A stretch of DNA of 64,000 nt from Melastoma dodecandrum (taxonomy: Eukaryota; Streptophyta; Magnoliopsida; Myrtales; Melastomataceae), in NCBI GenBank assembly GCA_029817715.1, contig JARUPY010000534.1, positions 3,784,501 through 3,848,500 of the forward strand, in the 5' to 3' direction. The notes below the pieces were generated by a model. That model saw nothing but the letters and a program-made list of their open reading frames with translations. It made no database searches and was not told the origin of the DNA. Shown here piece after piece: positions 30,279 through 39,662 of the stretch; the stretch's first letter is position 1, and each line of letters begins with the position of its first letter. The translations under genes were made by a program, and so were the position numbers.

Positions 30279-33200
30279 TTAAAGAGGATGGCAGATTCCT
30301 AATTCACTTCTGAGAAAGAAAAATTTTTCTTTGTCCAGAGGTTTAGTAAAGATATCAGCCAATTGGTGTTCAGTGTTATTGTATTCCACACTAACAGAAC
30401 CCTGTTGAACATTATCTCTCAGAAAGTGATGTCTGAGTTCGATATGCTTCGATCGAGAGTGATATACTGGATTCTTAGCTAGGCTAATAGCACTAGTATT
30501 ATCACATTTGATCGGAATTTTTGTAAATGAGAGACCGTAGTCCTCAAGTTGTTGTTTCATCCACAGGAGTTGTGCACAGCAGCTTGCAGCTGCTATATAT
30601 TCAGCTTCTGCAGTGGAGAGGGCAACAGAAGTCTGCTTCTTAGAAAACCATGAAATCAACATGTTTCCCATGAGCTGACAAGTACCACTTGTACTTTTTC
30701 TGTCTACCTTACTTCCTGCGAAGTCTGCATCCGAATATCCGGTGAGATCAAAGTTTGATTTCTTTGAATACCAGATGCCAAGGTTTACAGAACCCTGTAG
30801 ATATCTAAAGATCCTCTTGACCGCAGTCATGTGAGATTCTTTAGGTGCTGATTGAAATCTAGCACAGAGACACACACTATATAGTATGTCAGGTCTAGAA
30901 GCTGTAAGGTACAGAAGAGAACCTATCATGCTTCTGTAGAGCTTACTATCCACTTCTTTACCGTTTTCGTCTTTGTCCAATTGAGTATTTGCGCCCATTG
31001 GAGTAGACAAAGGTTTCGTGCCTTCTAGGCCGAATTTCTTCAGAAGCTGCTTAGTGTACTTTTCTTGATGTAAGAATGTACCTTCTGCAGATTGCTGAAT
31101 ATGTAAACCAAGGAAGAACGTAAGTTCTCCCATCATGCTCATCTCAAACTCACTTGTCATGAGCTTGGAGAATTCATCATAGAGCGTTTCATCAGTTGAT
31201 CCGAAGATAATGTCATCGACATAGATCTGGACAACAATGAGATGATTGCTTCTGTGTTTGAGAAAAAGAGTAGTATCTACTCTTCCTCTATTGTAGCCCT
31301 TTTCGACAAGGAAGGTGCTAAGTCTCTCATACCATGCTCTAGGAGCCTGTTTAAGACCATATAGAGCTCTGGAGAGTTTATAGACGTAGTTTCTGTGTTG
31401 CAGATCCTCGAAACCAGGAGGTTGACTTACGTAGACCTCTTCCTTGATTTCTCCATTGAGGAATGCACTTTTTACGTCCATTTGGTACAACTTAAAGTTG
31501 TTAAAACATGCATAGGCTAATAACATTCGTATTGCCTCGAGTCGAGCTACAGGAGCAAATGTCTCATCAAAGTCGATACCCTCTTGTTGAGAGTATCCCT
31601 TAGCAACGAGTCAGGCCTTGTTCCTCACAATAATGCCAGAATCATTTAGTTTGTTCCTGAAGATCCATTTAGTTCCAATGATGGAACGATTGTCAGGTTT
31701 AGGAACAAGTGACCACACTTTTTTCCTTTCGAATTGATCAAGCTCCTCTTGCATAGCAAGTATCCAATCTGGATCTTTTAGAGCTTCATCGATATTCTCT
31801 GGCTCTTTCTGTGATAGAAAAGCCGAGTGTTCATAGAAGGCGTTTACAGAACGTCTTGTCTGTATGCCTCTGTTAAGATCTCCTATGACTTGGTCTATAG
31901 GATGCCGTCTTTGATAAAGAGCAGGTGCTCTAATATCACTTTGCTGATTATTCTGAGAATGTTCTTCAGAATTATCATTCGTTTATTCAAGGTTATTTTT
32001 AGACTCTTGAACAGAAGGTTCACCCTTCTCTTTCGTAGAGGGTGGAGTTTCTACAGAATCTTCTGTAGGTTCTAGAGATATAAAATCTCTTGTATTGATA
32101 GTAGGAAGGTCATTAATTTTTACATTAATAGACTCCTCTATAGTAGAATTTCTTTTGTTTAGAACTCTATAAGCTTTGCTAGACAAAGAGTATCCAAGAA
32201 AGATGCCCTCATCTGTCTTAGCTTCGAACTTTCCCAAATTGTCCTTAGAAGGTCTCAAGATAAAACATGGACTTCCAAAGGAGTAGAAATAGGATATGTT
32301 CGGTTTTCTCCCCCTGTATAGTTGATAGGGAGTTTTCTCAAGTATGGGTCTGAGTAGAACCCTATTTGATATGTAGCATGCTGTATTAACAGCTTCTGCC
32401 CATAGGTTCTGTGGAGCAGAGCTCTCACACATTATGGTTCTAGCCATGTCTATTAGAGTTCTATTCTTCCGTTCTGCTACTCCATTCTGTTGAGGAGTAT
32501 AAGGAGCAGAAAAATTATGATCGATACCATGTTCGTCACAGAAAGTAGCGAAGTCATGGTTTTCAAACTCAGTACCATGATCCGTTCTTATACCTTCTTC
32601 AGAAGATCCAATTTCATTCTATAGTTTCTTAGCTAGCTTAATGAAAGTTTCAAAAGCATCGCTTTTGTGAGTTAGAAATTTAACCCACGTGTATCTAGAG
32701 TAGTCATCAACTACAACTAGACAGTACCTTCTACCGCCGACACTCTGAACTCTAGTAGGTCCGAATAGATCCATATGTAGAAGTTCAAGAGGTTAAGAAG
32801 TAGAAACTTCATTCTTGGATTTGAATGAAGATTTAGTTTGTTTTCCAAGTGAACATGCTTCACAGAAGCTGTCATGCTCAAAACGGATATTGGGTAATCC
32901 CTTAACCAAATCCTTTTTCACAAGCTTGGATAACAATTTGAAGTTGGAGTGTCCCAACCTTCTATGCCATAGTAGGCTCTCATCTTTGACTGTCAGAAGG
33001 CAGTTTTCTGTAGTACAGAAGCTATTCTGAGTCAAGGTATAGATGTTCCTCTTACGAGTCCCAATGAAGCGAACTTCATTGTTCAGAATTCTGGAACACT
33101 TGTCTTGATCAAAAGTTATTTCATAACCTTTGTCACAAAGCTGGCTAATGCTTAGCAAATTATGTTTGAGTTCTGTAACCAATAGAACCTCATCGATGAC

Positions 33201-34396
33201 CATGGAGTCAGAACTTCCAATGGTACCTTTGCCAATGACAGAGCCTTTGCTATTGTCACCGAATTTAACCGACCCTCCACATTGTAGAGTCAGTTGAGAG
33301 AATTTGGATGGGTCTCCGGTCATGTGCCTGGAGCATCCACTATCCAGATACCATTCACTTTCAACAGTTTCTGTTTGAAAGCAGGTATTAAGTTCATTTT
33401 GAGTTTCTGTGTGAGTTGTGAGGCACATTTGTGCTTCCTCATCATCAGAATCATCAAGTTCTGTCCAAGAAGCTATTGCTTTCTTGAACTTGAGTTTAGG
33501 AGAAGGTTTCTCCTTTTCTTTAAGTAAAGGACATTCTATATTGTAATGCCCTTTCTTTTTGCATTTATAACATGTGACCGATTTTGAGTCCATGTGATTT
33601 TGGCTTTTCTTATTAAAGCGCTTTTTGGAGGCGAACAGCAAAAGACGTTTAGCTATCATTGCGAGTTCATCATCCGAATCAGCTTCTGCTTCATCATCTG
33701 AACCTTCTGTAGGTTCTTCTGATGCTCTGAAAGCTACAGGTGCTCTCTTTATATCAGGTTGAGTGGATCTTTCCATCTCATACGAGATTAAGGAGCTCAT
33801 CAATTGATCTAGTCGAAGAGTAGATAGGTCTTTAGCTTCCTCTATAGCCGTTTTCTTGGCTTCCCATGATTTGGGTAGAGTACGCAGAACCTTTCGAACT
33901 AGTTCAGAATTTTGACAGGTTTTGCCCAGATGAGTTAGGGCATCAACTAGAAGGTTAAGTCTCTGGAACATCTGTTCTACAGATTCATCAGCCTTCATAG
34001 TGAAATTTCATATTGGTGAATTAAGAAATTCTCCTTAGTTTCCCTTATCTGGTCTGTCCCAATATACATGGTGACAAGTTTATCCCAGATTTCCTTGCCC
34101 GGAGTGCAAGTAGAAACTTTGACGAATTCACCTTCTGACATAGCATTGGACATCAAATACTTTGCCGTTTTAGTGAGTCGTCTGATCTTAAGGTATTCCC
34201 GTGTAGGATGACCTTCTCGATTAAATCGTTGGTTCTCTGGTATAGAAGGGGGACCATCTTCTATATAAGACCATAAGTCTTCGTCAATAGCATCAACAAA
34301 TGCGCTCATACGAATTTTCCAATAGGCAAAATTCTTACCATCGAAAATGGGAGGATTCCCAACATGTGGTTTAGGCACATTATAGTTTTCAGCCAT
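30279..34396 (-). pseudogene. Degenerate gag-pol of Sirevirus-like Ty1/copia element
   Basis: Gag starts at ATG 34396. The matrix/capsid part runs in one frame to about 34000, where the frame changes by one base. The next frame carries the CCHC zinc knuckle CYKCKKKGHYNIEC (about 33530-33572), aspartic protease YLDSGCSRHM, integrase zinc domain and core, reverse transcriptase (YVDDIIFGS near 31207-31224) and RNase H ([28 protein letters not shown]), ending at 30279. Domain order protease-integrase-RT-RNase H is copia. Four stops interrupt that frame: 32793-32795 (TAA), 32619-32621 (TAG), 31983-31985 (TAA) and 31611-31613 (TGA). The coding capacity is lost, and the copy could move only with help in trans. 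Confidence 0.93.
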
Positions 34397-34950
34397 GTGT
34401 TCGATTCGTATAGAGTATATGCTTCTATAGAATAGATCGTTGACGAATATAACCTCAACAAAGAAGCAAGCTTCTGTTGGGTGGAAATCAGTCGTCAAGT
34501 TAACAATCAGGCCTCTGTTAAACAGAGCACGAGTGTCAATATGACATAACTGAGAATTTGCTTTCAGGTGGCAGTTGTTGAATTCTCACAGAGCAGCAAG
34601 CTTCTGCAGAACAGAAACAAAATGCCAAATGTGATATTTACAGAAAGTATGCTTCTGTAGAATGTACCGTATGCTTCTACAAAGTAGAGCAACAAATCGT
34701 TTCTCACAGAACAAGGTGCTTCTGTGGAACAGAGGTTAAATTCTGATAGAGCGTAAGCTTCTACAGAATAGAACCAAGGAGATTTTCACAGAGCTTAAAA
34801 CTTCTGTGCAGTAGCGGGTTGATTCTGCTAGAGCGTAGGCTTCTACAGAATAGCAATAGTCACCGAGCTAAGAGCTTCTGTGGAGAAGAGTGTGTAGTTG
34901 GAAAGAACTTTTCAAGGATCTACAACAAGCTGTTAAGCCTTTGTTGAACC

Positions 34951-34963
34951 CGCTCTGATACCA
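34951..34963 (-). other. Primer-binding site of Sirevirus-like element
   Basis: The minus strand reads TGGTATCAGAGCG, two bases after the 5' LTR end. This matches the 3' end of initiator methionine tRNA, as usual in copia elements. Confidence 0.88.
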
Positions 34964-35090
34964 ATTGTTACACTAAGAGGGGGGGTGAATTAGTGTTAAT
35001 CTCCAAATTAGGATTTTAACGCTTTTTCGTTTTACCCCGCAGCGGAAGAAAGCTTATGTTAAACAGAACCGTAGATAGGTTTCTCCGGGA

Positions 35091-36046
35091 TGTACGCGCG
35101 CCTTCCGGCCTAGCACGCGCGCGGTCGCTTGTCCCTCATCCAAAAATGGCTCCGTTTATAAAAATGTGTTGTTTAACCTAGGTAAACAATTACGGAGTCG
35201 CCACCGACTTAATTTTGAAAATTGGTCTAAGTCGGAAAACCAGAGTAGGATTCGGGGATCCTTGATTACTAACTCTTACACTTAAACATGCGAAAAGGTG
35301 GCGTTTGCTCCAAAAGTTTGCTTTTGATTAACGGGTGTTGGACCCGATCCGGGCATGACTCCGGACTCATGTCAATGTTTTACGGGCGTTGGACCCGATC
35401 CGGGCCTTTTGGGCCTGAACTCATGTGTGTTGGTTTGACAAACAACATGCGACGATAAAATCCTAAAGCCTAATAGCATGCACCGCAACCACAGATAAAG
35501 TATTTAGATCAAAGGGAGCGGGGAAGGGTGGTGATCGTGGGCCTATGCACTTGGGCCCACGACCCGTTACATGTGGAAATAAAGAAAATCGGGAGGCCCG
35601 CACCTCCCTCATGTACCTGAGATGACGGTTGGGGCCGCTTTAATATCTTGACATCGCGGTTTTTACACACGCGGAAAGATCCACGCGGTTTGATACACGC
35701 GCCTTCATGTAGTCTTCGAAACTTTGGCGTCGACCTTCCGAAGTTATATTCTCAGTATACATGTAAAGATAAAATACAAACATGCGTGATTAGTATTGTT
35801 AAACTTAATGAAATTCGATCAAATTAAGAAAAGTAAGGCATGTCTTACCGCTTGGGTCGGAGATGTTCAATTAACATGTCTTGTCGGAAATATTCGCGAA
35901 GTCCCCACCGTATTTTACCTTTCTGATGGGATTGGCAATCATCCGTCACTGCAGGGGGAGTTCGATTTTGTCAAACTCGAAGAGTGCCGCAACCCGACGA
36001 AATTAAAGTGGGGCCGTAGCTCCATCTCCGTGGGTCAGTGGCCGAA
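35091..36046 (-). repeat. Left arm: Ogre/Tat-like LTR, minus orientation
   Basis: Begins TGTACGCGCGCC, the conserved LTR terminus of this family. Contains CGGAGTCGCCACCGACTT at 35193-35210, shared by all copies. An 88-codon frame inside is mirrored in the other arm and is not taken as a gene. Confidence 0.85.
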
Positions 36047-36050
36047 ATGG

Positions 36051-37008
36051 TTCGGCCACTGACCCACGGAGATGGAGCTACGGCCCCACTTTAATTTCGT
36101 CGGGTTGCGGCACTCTTCGAGTTTGACAAAATCGAACTCCCCCTGCAGTGACGGATGATTGCCAATCCCATCAGAAAGGTAAAATACGGTGGGGACTTCG
36201 CGAATATTTCCGACAAGACATGTTAATTGAACATCTCCGACCCAAGCGGTAAGACATGCCTTACTTTTCTTAATTTGATCGAATTTCATTAAGTTTAACA
36301 ATACTAATCACGCATGTTTGTATTTTATCTTTACATGTATACTGAGAATATAACTTCGGAAGGTCGACGCCAAAGTTTCGAAGACTACATGAAGGCGCGT
36401 GTATCAAACCGCGTGGATCTTTCCGCGTGTGTAAAAACCGCGATGTCAAGATATTAAAGCGGCCCCAACCGTCATCTCAGGTACATGAGGGAGGTGCGGG
36501 CCTCCCGATGTTTTTATTATTTCCACATGTAACGGATCGTGGGCCCAAGTGCATAGGCCCACGATCACCACCCTTCCCCGCTCCTTTTGATCTAAATACT
36601 TGATCTGTGGTTGCGGTGCATGCTATTAGGCTTTAGGATTTTATCGTCGCATGTTGTTTGTCAAACCAACACACATGAGTTCAGGCCCAAAAGGCCCGGA
36701 TCGGGTCCAACGCCCATAAAACATTGGCATGAGTCCGGACTCATGCCCGGATCGGGTCCAACACCCGTTAATCAAAAGCAAACTTTTGGAGCAAACGCCA
36801 CCTTTTCGCATGTTTAAGTGTAAGAGTTAGTAATCAAGGATCCCCGAATCCTACTCTGGTTTTCCGACTTAGACCAATTTTCAAAATTAAGTCGGTGGCG
36901 ACTCCGTAATCGTTTACCTAGGTTAGACAACACATTTTTATAAACGGAGCCATTTTTGGATGAGGGACTAGCGACCGCGCGCGTGCTAGGCCGGAAGGCG
37001 CGTGTACA
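36051..37008 (+). repeat. Right arm: Ogre/Tat-like LTR, plus orientation
   Basis: The reverse complement of the left arm, ending GTGTACA at 37008. Followed by internal leader sequence with a primer-binding-like site. Confidence 0.85.
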
Positions 37009-37015
37009 TCCCGGA

Positions 37016-37033
37016 TGGCGACTCCGCTGGGGA
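37016..37033 (+). other. Primer-binding-like site (TGGCGACTCCGCTGGGGA)
   Basis: Starts with TGG, as expected for the complement of a tRNA CCA end, and lies 7 bp after the LTR. This type of site is associated with Ogre/Tat Ty3/gypsy elements (tRNA-Arg type by recollection); the exact tRNA was not checked. Confidence 0.6.
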
Positions 37034-38831
37034 CTCCGCATGTGGATTCTTTTCGAACGCTCTTACATTTTTAATCCACATGCGGAAGGGAGTTCTTGTT
37101 TGCGCATGTATTTGCTTGGCTCGGTGCCTTTTGTTTGCTTCATGGTTGTGTTCGTTTACTGCTTACTAGGCATTTCTAGGTAAGTCCCTATACCCGGGAC
37201 TAGGAACAGAACGTTCAAGTGTGTTCGCAATTTGTTTGATTGGACACAAGTATTTTTATAGTGGTTCAGCAAATTGCTTACGTCCACTCTTCACCCAAAT
37301 ATTTGGATGGTTTCCACTCAAATGTATCTCAGTAAAAATTACACAAGTGATAGCAACTAAAATCAGATCCAAAGGTTCTGTACAATAGAGGCTTGAGTGG
37401 CAGAGCACAGACTAGAAGGTTCTGTACCGTAGAGGTTTGTTACGAAGCACAAACACTGAGGTTCTGTACTATAGTAACTTAGGCTCAATACAGACCAAAA
37501 GGTTCTGTATCGTAGTAAGTTCGGCACAACACAGATCAAAGGGTTCTGTGTCGAAGAAACTTAGGCACAACACAGATCAGAGGATTCTGTGTCGAAGAGG
37601 TTTGGCACAACACAGACCAGAAGGTTCTGTGTCGAAGAAGGTAAGGCACAACACAGACCAGAAGGTTCTGTGTCGAAGAAGGTAAGCACGACACTGACCA
37701 GAAGGTTTTGTGTCGAAGAAGGTAAGGCACAATACTGACCAGAAGGTTCTGTGTCAGACGTGTTAACCTTCTATAGCACAGATCAAGAGATTCTGTAATG
37801 TAAGCTTCAACCTTCTACAGAACAGATCCAAGGATTCTGTATCACAGAAGGTATAGCACAAACCGTAAGGTTCTATACCGAGTATGTCAATCCACAACAG
37901 AAGGTTCTGTATAGGAAAATGACTTAGTTGAGAAGCACAGATCTAAAAGATTCTGTACTAAGAGTTGTCAACCTTCTTCTGAATAGACCGTGAGGTTCTG
38001 TAGCAAAAGTGACAAAGAGAATGTATGCACAGAACGTAGAGTTCTGTACTACAGAGAGTTGTACAGACCGTAAGGTTCTGCACTAAAGTAGATTCAGACC
38101 TGAAGGTTCTGCTCTACAGAAAGTTGTTCAGATCCGAAGATTCTGCACTACAGGAGGTTGCACGCGTTAACGTGACTAACAAGGTAGCAAGTGCGCAATC
38201 CCTCAAGGATAACGACTTCGTGGCTTACCCCACGCGAGTACGTAGCGAACCCTACGCAAGTAGACAACGTTCCCTTTGTCTTAGGGTAGACAACGTATCC
38301 TTTGTCCTAGGATGAACAGCGTGCCCTCTGTCCTGGGGTGACAGCCTTCCTCCTGTCCTGAGGTGACAGCCTTCCCCCTGTCCTGAGGTTGAACAGCGTT
38401 CCCTCTGTTCTGGGGTGACAGCCTTCCTCCTGTCCTGAGGTGACAACCTTCCTTTTGTCCTGAGGTGACAGCCTTCCTCCTGTCCTGAGGTAACAATCTT
38501 CCTCTTGTCCTGAGGTTCCTGCACATAGAGCTCTACACAACAGAAGCTGGTTAGTCCCCCCTTCTCTCCGACTCGCTGCACGTTGATCACACGACCTCCA
38601 GCCGTGCCTCCAGCCAATGTATCCTGCAGCTTCCAGTCGAGTCCCTCGAGCCCCCGAGTCACTCTCCCAAAAGGTTTCACCAATGATGCAGCTTCCGCCG
38701 GTAGTGCTCCTCGTGTGACTAACTCGAACGAATGAAAGAACTAAAGCTCAAGCACACGCTCTCTCTGATCAGAATGGGATAAGGGAAAAATGAATGTTCT
38801 GTAAGTGTATGTGTTGAATGGGAGAGAGCAT

Positions 38832-38842
38832 GGCCTTTTATA
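38832..38842 (-). promoter_or_regulatory. TATA box of 5' LTR
   Basis: The minus strand reads TATAAAAGGCC. Transcription toward lower coordinates would start about 30 bp downstream (about 38,805) and pass through the palindromic insertion before gag. Confidence 0.7.
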
Positions 38843-39489
38843 CACGCAAAGAAAATAAAATACAAAAGGTAAAAATAAAAACCTAATCTGCAAAATAAGA
38901 AATTAAAAGTTAGTTTACATAATAAACAGAATGAAATACACGTGCATGCATTCAGCAATGGATATGATCATATCAAAATAAAATAGGGATATGATTATTT
39001 CCCTAAATAATACAGCACAGAAGGTATCGCAGAAGGTTCTGCTCGATAGCCTTCTCCAGATGGAAATAATCGAAGATTTATTTCCATTGGTGTAATAATT
39101 CATTCCATCCTGATAAAGATACACATGAGAATGTATCTGGACAGGTGGTGGTGATTGGCAACCAAATAACGGTCATATAGAGGTCGTAAGAGCTTACAGA
39201 AGCCTGTAGACCAACTAGTAGAACCTTTCCATAAATAGAGATCTTATTTCCTTCTATAAGAAATATTATCTCCAATATGATTATTTGGAAATCAAATCAT
39301 GGTAATCTGATTAGACGATTATCTTAATCAGATAATGTATATTTCGTAATTAAATAATTGATAACTAATCACTTAATTACAACAATGATTCTTACAAAAA
39401 GATCCTCATTATGAGAAGCTTCTGTAGAATAGAATGTTCGACCTTCTGTAGTACAGAGGGTCCGGTTAATCATCAAAACCGTCCCAACA

Positions 39490-39494
39490 CAGTC
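39490..39494. repeat. Target-site duplication CAGTC (right)
   Basis: Identical to 24952-24956, which confirms both outer LTR boundaries. Confidence 0.9.
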
Positions 39495-39657
39495 CCAATC
39501 TCTGCCAGCCAAGTAGAATAGCAAGGTTTTATTCAAGTTCCCATGCTTGCTTACATGACCGGATGGACAATCCCCAAACATTAAACCCTGTCGGACTATA
39601 TCTACTAAATCCAACCATGAATAGATGTCGGACAACTAAAATCGATTGCAGATGATG

Positions 39658-39662
39658 TTAGA
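39658..39662. repeat. Target-site duplication TTAGA (left)
   Basis: Repeated at 42536-42540. Removing the intervening element restores the start of the copia LTR as seen in its 3' LTR. Confidence 0.88.

Larger units (their letters stand above)
35085..37204. mobile_element. Head-to-head Ogre/Tat-like LTR palindrome inserted in Sirevirus 5' LTR
   Basis: Two copies of one LTR face each other. The left copy (minus, 35091-about 36046) and right copy (plus, about 36051-37008) are separated by 4 bp (ATGG, 36047-36050). Arms are about 960 bp and nearly identical apart from a few indels, such as near 35580 versus 36510. Each LTR ends TACA, followed by TCCCGG of the internal leader: 6 bp remain on the left and about 196 bp on the right. 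The right side includes a primer-site-like TGGCGACTCCGCTGGGGA (37016-37033). The host LTR lost 4 bp (GTAC) at the junction and shows no target duplication, so this is not a simple integration. Confidence 0.88.
24957..39489 (-). mobile_element. Sirevirus-like Ty1/copia retrotransposon, complete but degenerate, with nested insertion
   Basis: Both LTRs begin TGTT and end AACA as read on the + strand. The 5-bp target duplication CAGTC flanks the element (24952-24956 and 39490-39494). Order on the minus strand is 5' LTR (34966-39489), primer site matching initiator-Met tRNA, gag-pol in copia order, an envelope-like region, polypurine tract and 3' LTR (24957-26957). The extra region downstream of pol and the roughly 2 kb LTRs fit the Sirevirus lineage. 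Gag-pol carries a frame change and four in-frame stops, so the copy is not autonomous. The 5' LTR carries a 2.1 kb palindromic insertion. Confidence 0.93.
34966..39489 (-). repeat. 5' LTR of Sirevirus-like element, split by insertion
   Basis: LTR halves 34966-35084 and 37205-39489 match the 3' LTR and surround a foreign insertion at 35085-37204. The remaining LTR is about 2.4 kb, because the segment at about 37835-38290 is missing from the 3' LTR. A TATA box lies at 38832-38842 (minus strand). Confidence 0.9.

Noticed and set aside
35796..36301. Mirrored 88-codon frames in both palindrome arms
   Set aside because: They exist on both strands only because the arms are inverted copies. They have no recognised domain and are not supported in the other LTR copies.
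39651..39655. Possible target duplication GATGA or GCAGA for the second copia element
   Set aside because: The right flank reads GCAAA. A shifted boundary gives only 4 of 5 matches and would contradict the LTR start seen after the polypurine tract.
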